The translations under genes were made by a program, and so were the position numbers. A model generated the notes under the pieces. The model had not been told where the DNA came from. It made no database searches and saw only the letters and a program-made list of their open reading frames with translations. A stretch of 64,000 nt of DNA from CAVWCQ01 sp963753545 (lineage in GTDB: Bacteria; Chloroflexota; Anaerolineae; Aggregatilineales; Aggregatilineaceae), in assembly GCA_963753545.1 (NCBI GenBank), contig CAVWCQ010000008.1:868001-932000 (forward strand). The letters run 5' to 3'. Positions 1 to 8,186 of this stretch are shown here, in pieces. Position 1 is the stretch's first letter. Every line of letters begins with the position of its first letter.

Positions 1-295
1 ATTATACTTAGTCGCCAACTCATACCCCTTTTTGAGCAGAGAATCATCAAAATGGAGCGTGATAGGGTAACTCAGCAGTGCATCCCGTATGCGTAATCCT
101 TCTTCGGGTGTTATTCGCTGCTGATAGACTGCTTTGCGTACAACTGCTACACATTCATAGCGCAGCAGAGTTGGGGCGTTGAGGGCAACATTGCTGGATT
201 GTAACTGCTTGAGCAGATTTTTTGCCTGCGGTGTTAGCGTTTCAATAAATACACTGGCGATGAGGAATCCCTAAGTCGAGAACGACATCACTCAC
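1..295 (-). CDS. PIN-domain (VapC-like) toxin, cut by window edge, frameshifted
   Basis: A reading frame opens with GTG at 295, overlapping the TGA of the upstream gene as GTGA, which is typical of translational coupling. It begins VSDVVLDLGI, an acidic beta-strand start like the first catalytic Asp strand of PIN nucleases, then hits a stop at 244. After skipping one base near 262-266 the other frame continues to the window edge with IASVFIETLTPQ, RYECVAVVRKAV and LHFDDSLLKKGYELA, matching the PIN pattern of helices and a later Asp pair. PIN proteins of this size cleave RNA and are held by a small antitoxin encoded just upstream, as here. The C-terminus lies outside the window. The single extra base is probably a consensus error, as elsewhere in this window, but real inactivation cannot be excluded. 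Confidence 0.6.
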
Positions 296-519
296 GAGGC
301 TTCCTCACGCAGATCGTCAAGCAAGGATAATGCCCCAGTTGTTCCCTGATCGCCCAGCCGAGTTTGCATCTCCACCTGTAAGGCTTCCACAGTGGCCCAC
401 CATGCTGCGTAATCGAATGAAGATCGCAGATCACTTTCAAGGCGTGCCAAAACGCGCTGTTTGGCCTGGGCATCCAGTTGGCGGAATTTTTTGATGATTT
501 CCTGTTCAAGCGCGCTCAT
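292..519 (-). CDS. Putative antitoxin partner of the PIN protein (75 aa)
   Basis: Small acidic helical protein encoded directly before the PIN gene and overlapping it by 4 nt. ATG 519 is chosen over GTG 525 because GGAGGT lies about five bases upstream of the ATG and would overlap the GTG start. The sequence has an amphipathic N-terminal helix (SALEQEIIKKFRQLD) and a C-terminal stretch rich in Asp, Glu and Leu (LSLLDDLREEA). I see no clear ribbon-helix-helix or AbrB motif, so the antitoxin role rests mainly on gene order, size and coupling. It would bind and neutralise the nuclease and may repress the shared promoter. Confidence 0.5.
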   Translation of the reverse strand: MSALEQEIIKKFRQLDAQAKQRVLARLESDLRSSFDYAAWWATVEALQVEMQTRLGDQGTTGALSLLDDLREEAS

Positions 520-529
520 GCTCACCTCC

Positions 530-568
530 GATGTATTGTTCTATTGTACAACGAAAGCCCGATACATC
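530..568 (-). promoter_or_regulatory. Promoter/operator region of the toxin-antitoxin pair
   Basis: Seven-base inverted arms GATGTAT (530-536) and ATACATC (562-568) enclose a perfect palindrome TTGTACAA (544-551). On the minus strand TACAAT within it could serve as a -10 box about 25 bases before the antitoxin start. Nested symmetry over a promoter is what an autoregulating antitoxin would bind. No protein binding can be shown from sequence alone. Confidence 0.35.
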
Positions 569-597
569 CCCCTCTCCAACCGCGATTGAAGAGGGGG
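568..597 (-). terminator. Hairpin downstream of the SH3-TolB gene
   Basis: CCCCCTCT (568-575) pairs with AGAGGGGG (590-597) around a 14-nt loop just after the stop of the leftward gene ending at 620. There is no T-run, so it may be a weak terminator or an mRNA 3'-end stabiliser. Confidence 0.4.
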
Positions 598-619
598 TGA
601 TGATGCTCAGCAACAAGTC

Positions 620-2425
620 TTAGGGCAAATCCACGATACAGCGGCCTGCCGCCGAGTCGCAGGTGGCGACGGTTGCGTTGTTATAGAGCACAGTAAACGT
701 ACCCGCCGTCCAGAAGATTGTGCCATTATCGGTGACCCAGCCCTGCCGAGCCGTGCCACATTCAACCGGGGCGGGTTGGTTCGGAAGGCCGAAGCCCCAC
801 ATCTGCAAGCAGCCGCCTGCCATAAACGCTTCCATCGGTGACGAGAGCGAATCCGACTGCCAGATGGATGTCGAAACGGTGATCCCGTTACCAGAGAAGG
901 TCAGCGGGAACAGGTTGAGCGGCTTGCCGGAGATGTTTTGCAGGGTGAATGTGGGTACGCCCGCATCGTAGATCAGCAGCACGTCTTCCTGGGCGGGATT
1001 GGCTCCCGCAGCCGGAGGCGCGCCCGGTGTGACGCCCGGAATGACAACCGGGGTAGTGGTCGGCGGCATCCACACGGGACTCAACTCAATGGCAGTCGAG
1101 TTCGTCAGGTTGACCAGCCCGCCGCCGCCTGCCTCGATCAGCCAGATATCGGCGTTGCCCGTCATCCGGTCCGAGACAAAGGCGATCATCTGTCCATCGG
1201 GCGACCATGTTGGACTGTAAGCGTGTCCGTTATCGACCGTGTACTGCATCAGATCGGTGCCGTCAGTGCGAACGCTGAACAGCTCAGTGGTATCGATCTC
1301 GGTGGATACTCCGGCAGCAAACGCGATCCGCTGCCCATCCGGGCTGAAAACGGCATCCTGTTCCGCGCCCATGCTGGTCGTCAGCCGCTTCGGGCTGGAA
1401 CCGTCCGCCGAACTCATGCTGTACAGTTCCGGGTTGCCGTCGCGCTCGGAGATGAAGACGATCAGCATGCCGTCTGGCGACCAGATCGGGGAATGATCGG
1501 CGGTGGGCGCGTTGGTCAACTGGCGCTGATTCGTCCCGTCGGCATTGATCACGTAAATATCGGAGTTGCCATCGCTGGTTTCTCCTGTGAAAACAATCAT
1601 GCGTCCGTCTGGCGACCAGTCGGGATCGGTGACTTTGCTGAGCGTGGCGGCAATGGGCAGCGCGGTGACGGAAGCTGCATCGGTCCTGACGAGCAAAATC
1701 TGCGAGGTGCCGCCCGACGACGTGACAGCGATCTGCCGCCCGTCCGGTGCCCAGGACGGCTGTTGAAGCAGGTTGTTTTGCGCTGTAAGCTGGACGGTGG
1801 GCTGCCCGTTCATCGGCATCGCAGCCAGGTTGGACACGGTCTCGCTGCCGCCCGTAGTGAAGACGAGCCGCGTGCCATCGGGCGACCACGCCGGGTCATT
1901 AGGGTTGGGTAACGTGTTGTTCAGCAGGTTGAGCCGCACGCCGTCGCGCGTCATAAAGAAAAGCTGTGGGGCGGCGGGCGCGGCACTGCTCAGATAGGCG
2001 ATGACGCTGCTGTCCGCGGCAGGTTTTTCCAGCACGGCCATCTTCGGACTGTTCACCGGCCAGGGTTCGACCCAGTATTCGTTGGGGATGCCTTCTGCTG
2101 TCCATCCGGTTTGACCGTCCCAGCGGCGCACCTGCCACCAATTGTAATTGTCGCCTATGCACTGCGGCCCGGCGATCACGGTGAAGATTTCACCGTCTCC
2201 CATGACACCCAGAACGGTGCTGTTTGATCCGGCGGCAGAGCGCAGGTTATTCCCCACGCCGCTGCTGACGACGACGCGGCCCTGCTGCCCAACCGTGAGG
2301 CGAGGCAGAGGGGCGGTTCCGCAGCTTCCCTGGGCGCGCGCGGGGGTGGCTGCTGGTGTGGCAATCAGCGCTGCCAGTGCTGCACAAATCACAAAAACGA
2401 CCATTATACGTGTCAGGATTCGCAT
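620..2425 (-). CDS. Secreted SH3 domain / TolB-like beta-propeller protein
   Basis: 601 aa. Residues 1-32 form a classical signal peptide ending ATPARAQ. Residues about 45-125 resemble a bacterial SH3 domain (NNLRSAAG..., WWQVRRWDG, GWTAEG). Then come seven TolB/PD40-type blades, each with a W/FSPDG or WAPDG turn (for example DPAWSPDGTRLVF and HSPIWSPDGMLIVF). A Pro/Ala linker near 460-475 leads to a C-terminal beta-rich domain of about 120 aa with four Cys residues that I do not recognise. ATG 2425 has AGGAG nine bases upstream. It is likely exported and anchored to or acting in the cell envelope, where SH3 domains bind wall polymers and PD40 propellers serve as binding platforms. No catalytic residues are evident. 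The gene is monocistronic and divergent from the next gene. Confidence 0.8.
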   Translation of the reverse strand: MRILTRIMVVFVICAALAALIATPAATPARAQGSCGTAPLPRLTVGQQGRVVVSSGVGNNLRSAAGSNSTVLGVMGDGEIFTVIAGPQCIGDNYNWWQVRRWDGQTGWTAEGIPNEYWVEPWPVNSPKMAVLEKPAADSSVIAYLSSAAPAAPQLFFMTRDGVRLNLLNNTLPNPNDPAWSPDGTRLVFTTGGSETVSNLAAMPMNGQPTVQLTAQNNLLQQPSWAPDGRQIAVTSSGGTSQILLVRTDAASVTALPIAATLSKVTDPDWSPDGRMIVFTGETSDGNSDIYVINADGTNQRQLTNAPTADHSPIWSPDGMLIVFISERDGNPELYSMSSADGSSPKRLTTSMGAEQDAVFSPDGQRIAFAAGVSTEIDTTELFSVRTDGTDLMQYTVDNGHAYSPTWSPDGQMIAFVSDRMTGNADIWLIEAGGGGLVNLTNSTAIELSPVWMPPTTTPVVIPGVTPGAPPAAGANPAQEDVLLIYDAGVPTFTLQNISGKPLNLFPLTFSGNGITVSTSIWQSDSLSSPMEAFMAGGCLQMWGFGLPNQPAPVECGTARQGWVTDNGTIFWTAGTFTVLYNNATVATCDSAAGRCIVDLP

Positions 2426-2552
2426 CGATCTAAACTCCTGTGAGGTGGATTAAGCACTAGACTTATTGTAGGCAACACTTTAACGCTTCGCCCAGCCCGA
2501 TCCTGGCTGGCTTCCCTACCATAACCCTACGGTGAGCCGATTTGGGCAGGCG

Positions 2553-2561
2553 TGATATAAT
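2553..2561 (+). promoter_or_regulatory. Extended -10 promoter of the 2605 gene
   Basis: TGA followed by TATAAT (2556-2561) gives an extended -10 element 44 bases before the ATG. No good -35 box is seen at the usual distance. Confidence 0.5.
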
Positions 2562-2604
2562 TGCCGTTTTGTTGATCCCATGCGCACACAAAGGAACCAC
2601 ACTC

Positions 2605-3129
2605 ATGGATGCCACCCCACCCAATCTCGCTCCCAATGCTCTCCAGCCACAAACGAAAGATCGCGTTCTGTCTGCTCTGAAAAAATTTAGCAACAGGTTG
2701 TTTAAGGCCCTGGCTGATATCAACAGCTACCTGGCGGAACTGCTGCGGAGGAACCGCCCCGGCGTGATCACCATTTTGACGGCGCGGCCCTATACGATGA
2801 TTGTCGCTGTGGCGATGCTGAGCGTTCTCTCGACCCTCGTGGTGACGCGCGTTGTGGTGAATAACACGACGAACTCTGGCCCCAATTACAGGTCGATGCA
2901 GCACATGATCGAGGATATTCAGCATTCCGGGCGGACGAACTGGAACATTTACTCAAATGTCAGCAATGTGAGCGGGCAACGCTTCAAAATAACGTCTGTG
3001 GAGTCGGATCGCTTCTGCTTCAGAAGCCTTCCTTCGCCGGATTACGGCGACCAGTACCTGCAACAAGGCTGCATGTTTTATGGTCATGTCATCTTTGTGC
3101 TGCCGATAGACAACACCGACGACTTCTAA
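2605..3129 (+). CDS. Single-pass membrane protein of unknown function (174 aa)
   Basis: Not recognised. ATG 2605 is preceded by AAGGA at nine bases; an upstream in-frame ATG at 2542 lies before the promoter and is rejected. The N-terminal ~60 residues are polar and basic, followed by one transmembrane helix at about 62-85 (YTMIVAVAMLSVLSTLVV) and an extracytoplasmic domain of about 85 aa with two Cys residues that could pair. It is convergent with the next small gene and shares a strong bidirectional terminator with it. Confidence 0.65.
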   Translation: MDATPPNLAPNALQPQTKDRVLSALKKFSNRLFKALADINSYLAELLRRNRPGVITILTARPYTMIVAVAMLSVLSTLVVTRVVVNNTTNSGPNYRSMQHMIEDIQHSGRTNWNIYSNVSNVSGQRFKITSVESDRFCFRSLPSPDYGDQYLQQGCMFYGHVIFVLPIDNTDDF

Positions 3130-3137
3130 ATAAGGAC

Positions 3138-3167
3138 GAGGCCCTGAGCGTGCTATCTCAGGGCCTC
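3138..3167. terminator. Bidirectional terminator hairpin
   Basis: Perfect 11-bp stem GAGGCCCTGAG (3138-3148) / CTCAGGGCCTC (3157-3167) with an 8-nt loop, lying between convergent genes ending at 3129 and 3176. Confidence 0.75.
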
Positions 3168-3175
3168 CGTATGAG

Positions 3176-3364
3176 CTAGACGACCGCCGGGCGGCGCAGC
3201 ATCCAGAAGCCTGCGCCCACCAGGATAACTCCAACAATGATGCCAACGATCTGGCCGACCCCAAAGCCTTCTGTGCCCACGCCGACTGCATCCACCAGCA
3301 GCGAGGCAAGCACCAGGATGACACCCGCCGTGATCAATCCGTATATGTTCCGCCGATCCGACAT
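3176..3364 (-). CDS. Small two-helix membrane protein (62 aa)
   Basis: The protein has a short basic N-terminus (MSDRRN), a hydrophobic helix at 8-27, a Gly-rich turn and a second hydrophobic helix at 36-55 ending in RRP. GAGGGA lies just upstream of ATG 3364. It resembles the small DUF-type membrane proteins common in Chloroflexota, but no function can be assigned. Confidence 0.6.
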   Translation of the reverse strand: MSDRRNIYGLITAGVILVLASLLVDAVGVGTEGFGVGQIVGIIVGVILVGAGFWMLRRPAVV

Positions 3365-3438
3365 TTTTCCCTCTTTTCTGACCCTAGTTTATGCTTTTCC
3401 TCTATGATTATCTTATCATGAATTATACAAGTAAGGAT

Positions 3439-4507
3439 TTATCGCACGCTGTTCGCCTGATCGCGCGCCAGGAACCATGTGCCCGTGTCGCTGATCGCCT
3501 GTTCGTGTGCGGCCCAGGACCGATCCACGTTGTCCCCGCCCAGATAGCGCCCGAACCAATCCAGCGCTTCCGGCACCCCGCCGTGATCCTGCGACAGGGC
3601 ATGATCGCCGTTGGGGAAGGTGATCACGTCAACAGTTTTGCCCGCCGCTTCGAGCTTCTCCGCTAACGCGCGGGTCTGCTGGATCGAAACTTCGCGATCC
3701 GCCTCGCCATGCAGCAGCAGGATCGGCGCGTCAATCAACTCCGGCCAGTAGATCGCCGAGCGATCCTCATAGGGCTGGCGATCCTGATCGGGCGAGATGC
3801 CGATCAGGGGCACATACACGCTGCTGACCACATCGGGGCGCTGGTCGGCCCAGGCGAACAGATCGCTGATGCCGCCCACCGTCACCGCCGCTTTGATCGT
3901 GTGCGCCGTGTCCTGCTTGAGCGCCAGAAAAGTCATCATGCCGCCGCGCGATCCGCCCATCATGCCGATGCGGTCCGGGTCCACATCGGGCAGGGATGTC
4001 AGGACAGTCACGAGATTGAGCACATCATGGACATCGGCCCCGCCGAACTCCTCCTGACCTTCGCTGCCGCCATCGCCCCGGTATTGGGATGCCGCCGCCA
4101 CATAGCCCGCCTCGACAAAGGGCGCGATTTCGCCGCCGTGCAAAATCCCGGTTTCCCGGTATCCGCCGTGATTGTAGACAATCGCCGGATGCGGGCCGGG
4201 TGCTTTCGGGACGGCCCAGATAACCCTGGATGCGCAGTCCGTCGCTCCAATAGCTGATCGCGTAATAATTGGCGGCGGGCGAACTGAAGATCAGCACCAG
4301 GGAATCCAGCGTCCCGTCCCGGTGCGGATTTTCGGTGGGCGTTGGAACCAGCGTGGCTATCTGTGGCTGGGCCGATGGTGTGCTGGCGGCGATCTGTGCG
4401 CTCCCCTGATCGCGCGCGGCCCCTGGATCGCGGAGCGCATTACAGCCGATCAGCGCCAGCAGTCCGATCACCGATACCGCCGCCCACCATCGTTTGATCA
4501 AGGGCAC
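3439..4507 (-). CDS. Lipoprotein-like alpha/beta hydrolase (prolyl oligopeptidase/dienelactone hydrolase type), one frameshift
   Basis: The first frame from 4507 gives a signal peptide with a lipobox-like LLALIGC and a Thr/Pro/Ser-rich linker, then YYAISYWSDGLRIQGYLG, the entry to the hydrolase fold. The frame breaks in the CCC run at 4208-4210; dropping one base gives PHPAIVYNHGGY and continues to 3439. The second half holds the nucleophile elbow GGSRGG, LLLHGEAD (acid region) and NGDHAL (catalytic His). The corrected length is 355 aa. It is a close paralogue of the intact upstream gene (4498-5727), which it overlaps by 10 nt, so the two form a tandem duplication in one operon. It probably cleaves esters or peptides outside the membrane; the substrate is unknown. 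Confidence 0.75.
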
Positions 4508-5727
4508 ATCCCCTGCATACAGGCGCTGACGATGTGAATCTGATTGGAGTTGGGATCGAACTCGCGGTTCGGGTCGCCGGGCAGAGTGAGATAGGTCGCA
4601 AAGAAGTGCATGGCAGGGGGCAGCCCGCCTAACTGCCCGCTCAGCGGGTGATCGTCACCCGGATAGGTGATCAGTGTGGCGTTTTTCCCGGCAGCGATCA
4701 GGGCATTATAGAGCTTGATCGACTGTTCAACGGGGACGACGGTGTCCGCCTCGCCGTGCAGCAGCAGGATCGGCGCGTTGATCAGGCCGGGCCAGTAGAC
4801 CGCCGAGCGCATCTGATAGAGACGGGGAGCCTCGCTGGGCGTGAAGTGAATCAGGGGGATGTAGATGGCTTCCACCATATCCGGGTTTTCTTTGGCCCAC
4901 AGGAACAGATCGGCAATGCCGCCGACGGTTACTGCCGCCTTGATATCGTGCGTACCGCGCATCGATTCCGCTTTCAGGGCCATATAGGTGACCATCCCGC
5001 CGCGCGATCCGCCCATCATCCCAATGCGCCTGCCATCGACCATCGGCAGATTCTTGAGCAGTGGGATCAGGTTCAACACGTCGTTTACCTCGTCCCAGCC
5101 GAACTGTTCGTTGCCGCCGCTGCCCATATTGCCCCGGTACTGCGAGCCGACCGCCACATAACCCGCCTCGACAAAGGGCGCGATCTCGAAACCAGCCAGC
5201 GCCCCGTTGTTCCACGCGCCGCCCCGGTTAAGGATGATGGCGGGGTAAGGGCCGCCTCCGGTTGGATAGCCGAGGTAGCCGGTTACCTTGATGCCATCGC
5301 TCCAATAGGTGATGGCGAAATAGGCGCTGTGATCGGTGCTGTAAACCTGCGTCTGGGAGTCAATCGTCCCGTTGGCTGGACTCGCTGCGTCTGCTGCTGG
5401 TTGATTCCCCGCCGTGATGGTTTCGTCGCTGGTCGGCAGTGCCGACGGGTCGAATCCGGCGCGGTATTCCAGGTAGCGAACTGCTACCCAGCCGCGCAGC
5501 GAACCGTCGGGGGTATGGGCCAGCAGCCAGCCGTTATCGGCGCTGTGCGCTTCGACTAACAGAGCCGTGCGCGGCGGCAGGACGGTGATTGCGCTGTTTC
5601 CGGTTCCGGGGCCACAGCGTAGATTGAGTTGGGAGGTGGTCCACACATCCGCATTGTCCTGGGCGCGGGTGTGGAACGTTGGCAGCATCATGACCAGGAG
5701 CAATAAAAGAGCAGTGGCGCGTTTCAT
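4498..5727 (-). CDS. Secreted SH3 / alpha-beta hydrolase (S9-like)
   Basis: 409 aa from ATG 5727, which has AGGGGG seven bases upstream; a TTG one codon earlier is less likely. Residues 1-22 are a signal peptide. Residues 28-90 are a bacterial SH3 domain (LNLRCGPGTGNSAI..., GWVAVRYLEY). Residues about 130-400 are an alpha/beta hydrolase with oxyanion-type NRGG, nucleophile motif GGSRGG around residue 242, an acid in LLLHGEAD and a His in DDHPL. The same core without the SH3 domain follows immediately in the next gene. The protein is probably exported to the envelope, where the SH3 domain would bind the wall and the hydrolase act on peptides or esters. Confidence 0.85.
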   Translation of the reverse strand: MKRATALLLLLVMMLPTFHTRAQDNADVWTTSQLNLRCGPGTGNSAITVLPPRTALLVEAHSADNGWLLAHTPDGSLRGWVAVRYLEYRAGFDPSALPTSDETITAGNQPAADAASPANGTIDSQTQVYSTDHSAYFAITYWSDGIKVTGYLGYPTGGGPYPAIILNRGGAWNNGALAGFEIAPFVEAGYVAVGSQYRGNMGSGGNEQFGWDEVNDVLNLIPLLKNLPMVDGRRIGMMGGSRGGMVTYMALKAESMRGTHDIKAAVTVGGIADLFLWAKENPDMVEAIYIPLIHFTPSEAPRLYQMRSAVYWPGLINAPILLLHGEADTVVPVEQSIKLYNALIAAGKNATLITYPGDDHPLSGQLGGLPPAMHFFATYLTLPGDPNREFDPNSNQIHIVSACMQGMCP

Positions 5728-5751
5728 CAAATAACCCCCTGATAAGTCAAT

Positions 5752-6786
5752 TTATCGATGACGATGACGGTGATGAATGTCGGGTAAATGTGGGTGCTCA
5801 TGTTCCATCGTTTCATGGGTATGGATGTGGCTGTGCACCAGACTGCGCGCCTCCATCGTAGGATGGCTGTGCGTGTGATGCCCGTCGTCATGGCTGTGCC
5901 TGTGATCGTGCGTGATCGGGTCGTGACTGTGCCAATGACCATGCTGTTCCACAAAGAGCAGGATGGTAGCGGCGATCATCAGGAGTAGGGCAGCGAAGAA
6001 TAGTGTGTTCGGCCTTTCCTGGATAAGCACGAACGAGAGCAGCACTCCCATGAGCGGCGCTGTCCCAAACAGGGCGCTCGTTCGGGCCGCGCCCAGGCTG
6101 CGCATCGCTCGGATAAAAAGCGCGATGCTCAACCCGTAACTGAGACTTCCCAGAATGAGTGCTCCAATGATAATGATTGTTTTGGGCCATGTATTGCCCA
6201 GAAGCAGGGCCAGCAGCAGCGAAAATGTTCCGGCACCCCAGCCTTTCACCAGGACGATAGTGAGCGGGTCTTTGGCTGAAATGGCGCGCGTCATGTTGTT
6301 ATCAATACCCCATAACACACAGGCTCCCAGGATGCCGAGTGCCCCTAGCGAAATCCCCCACCCCTCCGCGTTCCAGGAGAGAAGGATACTTGCTGCTGTG
6401 ATGCCCAGGATTGCCCACACGGTCCGACGGCTGACCGCCTCTTTGAAGATGATCGCGGCGATCAGGGTGGTCGCTACGCCTTCAAAATTGAGCAATAGAG
6501 AAGCAGTGGAGGCGGGTGTGTGGCGCAGGCTGAACAGCAGCAGGATAGGCGCGGCAATTCCACCCGCCACGACCGCGCCCGCCAGCCACCCAATATCATT
6601 CCGGCGGACCGGCGCTTCCTGATGAGATGCCCGCTTTAACGCAAGTGCTCCGATGCCGCTGCCAAGATACAAAAATGCAGCCAGGAATACGGGTTCAACC
6701 TCTCCCAATAGAAGTTTGGCGATTGGCGCACTGGCTCCGAACAGTGCAGCCGCCAGGAGGGCTTGCATCATCGCGGTGCGTTTCAT
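5752..6786 (-). CDS. EamA/DMT-family transporter with a histidine-rich tail
   Basis: 344 aa starting at ATG 6786, overlapping the stop of the upstream hydrolase as ATGA. Ten hydrophobic helices in two EamA repeats are visible (MMQALLAAALFGASAPIAK opening the first; LGILGACVLWGIDNN opening the second). After the last helix (LLLMIAATILLFVEQ) comes a cytosolic tail of about 65 residues in which roughly every third residue is His, with repeated HSH, HTH, HDH and HRH units. Family members export or import small metabolites. The tail is unusual and suggests binding of Ni, Co, Zn or Cu, so metal handling is an inference. In the raw sequence this frame is open back into the upstream gene only because of the frameshift there. 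Confidence 0.85.
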   Translation of the reverse strand: MKRTAMMQALLAAALFGASAPIAKLLLGEVEPVFLAAFLYLGSGIGALALKRASHQEAPVRRNDIGWLAGAVVAGGIAAPILLLFSLRHTPASTASLLLNFEGVATTLIAAIIFKEAVSRRTVWAILGITAASILLSWNAEGWGISLGALGILGACVLWGIDNNMTRAISAKDPLTIVLVKGWGAGTFSLLLALLLGNTWPKTIIIIGALILGSLSYGLSIALFIRAMRSLGAARTSALFGTAPLMGVLLSFVLIQERPNTLFFAALLLMIAATILLFVEQHGHWHSHDPITHDHRHSHDDGHHTHSHPTMEARSLVHSHIHTHETMEHEHPHLPDIHHRHRHR

Positions 6787-7572
6787 TCCTCGACCAACTC
6801 GCGGCGCAGGATATCGAAAAATGGTTCTCGCGCGTCCCGTTCGTTCCACGGATAGTGCCCGCAGCGTTCCAGGACGATCAGCCGGAAATCCGGGATCAGG
6901 CTGGCTAACTGCTGGAGACCTTCCAGCGGGTGCGGATCGTAGTCGCCGTGAAATCGCCAGCACCGGGCAGCGAATCTGCCGGGCGAGTTCCAGCAGCGCG
7001 CCGCTGGCTCGAAGCTGGCTGGCATCGCTCCACACGCCGTTATGAATATCGTAGCGAACTTCCAGCGTTTCGCCCGCCAGCGAGATCGGAGAAAGCGTAT
7101 CGGTTTTAAACTGGAACAGCCGCCCCAGGCTGGCCAGGATCGCGTTCTTGTTGGTCTCGCCGGGATCATTCAGGGCGGCGCTCAACTGATCAAACATGGC
7201 CCGATCCTCGATGTTCAGGCGCTTCAACCGCGTCTCCATGACTGGGGCGGCATGGCGTGCTTCCAGCCCGCCGCTGCCGATCAGGATCAGTTTCTGAACC
7301 AATTCAGGACAGCGGGCCGTAAAAATCAGGCTGAGCATCGCGCCCCACGACCAGCCGATCAAGGTCAGCGGGTGGGCGGCGTGTTCGATCAGAACGGCTT
7401 CGAGTTCCTGAATCTGCCCATCCAGCGAACCCGCCGTTTGCAGCGGCTCCAATATGCCGCCGATTTTGCCCAGTTCCCGCGCGACCGGAGCCATCGATCC
7501 CGGCGCGCCAGGACCACCGTGAATGACCGCAGCCGAAAAAGGCGGTTGGCCATACTTCCGCAGGTTGTTCAT
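6783..7572 (-). CDS. Alpha/beta hydrolase (proline iminopeptidase-like), one frameshift
   Basis: Starts at ATG 7572 with an ATGA overlap to the upstream YbaK-like gene. Early residues include the HGGPGAPGS oxyanion motif, and GWSWGA is the nucleophile elbow. The frame breaks in the AAA run at 6951-6953; removing one base restores HGDYDPHP (catalytic Asp) and CGHYPW (catalytic His) and ends at 6783. The corrected length is 262 aa, normal for this family. HGGPG is the hallmark of S33 peptidases, so release of N-terminal Pro or another small-amide/ester hydrolysis is likely. It sits in an operon with the YbaK-like protein and the EamA transporter. Confidence 0.8.
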
Positions 7573-8051
7573 AGGACGCTGATCACGTCGCCGCCCGTCA
7601 TCCGCACCAGATCGTCAGGTGTCAGCGGAAACACGGCATGCGGCGTGCCCGCCGCGGCCCAGATATCGCCGTGTGCCAGCAGATCGCGATCAATGAAGGT
7701 GCGCAGGGCTTCGCTGTGGCCTACCGGGGGCACGCCCCCGATCACAAACCCGGTGCGGGCGCGTACATAATCCGCGTCGGCTTTCTCGATGGGTTCGCCC
7801 AGGTGTTCCGCGATGCGCTCCACGTTGACGCGGTTCGGGCCGCTGGCGATCACCAGAACCGGATCGCCGCTGGTCGCACCCTTAAAGACGAGCGACTTGG
7901 CGATCTGGGCCACCGTGCAGCCAATCGCGGCGGCAGCGTCGGCGGCGGTGCGTGTCGTGCCGGGTAGTTCGACCACCCGGATCGTCCCAAAGCCGCGCGC
8001 GGTCAGCGCATCCTGCACCTTTTGGGCGCTGGCACTCAGTGACTCCGGCAT
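7569..8051 (-). CDS. YbaK/EbsC-family aminoacyl-tRNA deacylase
   Basis: 160 aa, full length for a stand-alone YbaK domain. It shows IAKSLVFKG (conserved Lys), a basic-strand segment LVIASGPNRVN, TGFVIGGVPPVGH and WAAAGTPHAVFPL, all typical of this fold. Such proteins hydrolyse misacylated tRNAs such as Cys- or Ala-tRNA(Pro). AAGGAGG stands ahead of ATG 8051. It is the first gene of a three-gene operon with 4-nt overlaps (YbaK, hydrolase, EamA). Confidence 0.88.
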   Translation of the reverse strand: MPESLSASAQKVQDALTARGFGTIRVVELPGTTRTAADAAAAIGCTVAQIAKSLVFKGATSGDPVLVIASGPNRVNVERIAEHLGEPIEKADADYVRARTGFVIGGVPPVGHSEALRTFIDRDLLAHGDIWAAAGTPHAVFPLTPDDLVRMTGGDVISVL

Positions 8052-8080
8052 CCACAGTCCTCCTTATGACGAAAAACAAG

Positions 8081-8185
8081 ATTTCACCGCGGAGAGCGCA
8101 AAGAGCGCGGAGAAAAGCAAGAGAAATAAAGATTTTCTTTTTTGTCTTTCCTCTGCGTCCTCCGCGCTCTCCGCGGTGATGATTT
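8081..8185. repeat. Intergenic repeat, inverted pair (CCGCGGAGAGCGC family)
   Basis: A left copy (TTTCACCGCGGAGAGCGCAA onward, about 8082-8118) and a right copy in opposite orientation (CTCCGCGCTCTCCGCGGTGA, about 8150-8180) face each other and would form a long imperfect hairpin. At least five more loci in the window hold the same element. Confidence 0.75.
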
Positions 8186-8186
8186 T

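Noticed and set aside
5752..7572. A 606-aa hydrolase-EamA fusion protein
   Set aside because: The hydrolase loses its Asp and His in this reading, while a one-base fix at 6951-6953 restores both and produces a stop overlapping the EamA start (ATGA). Two genes are far more likely.
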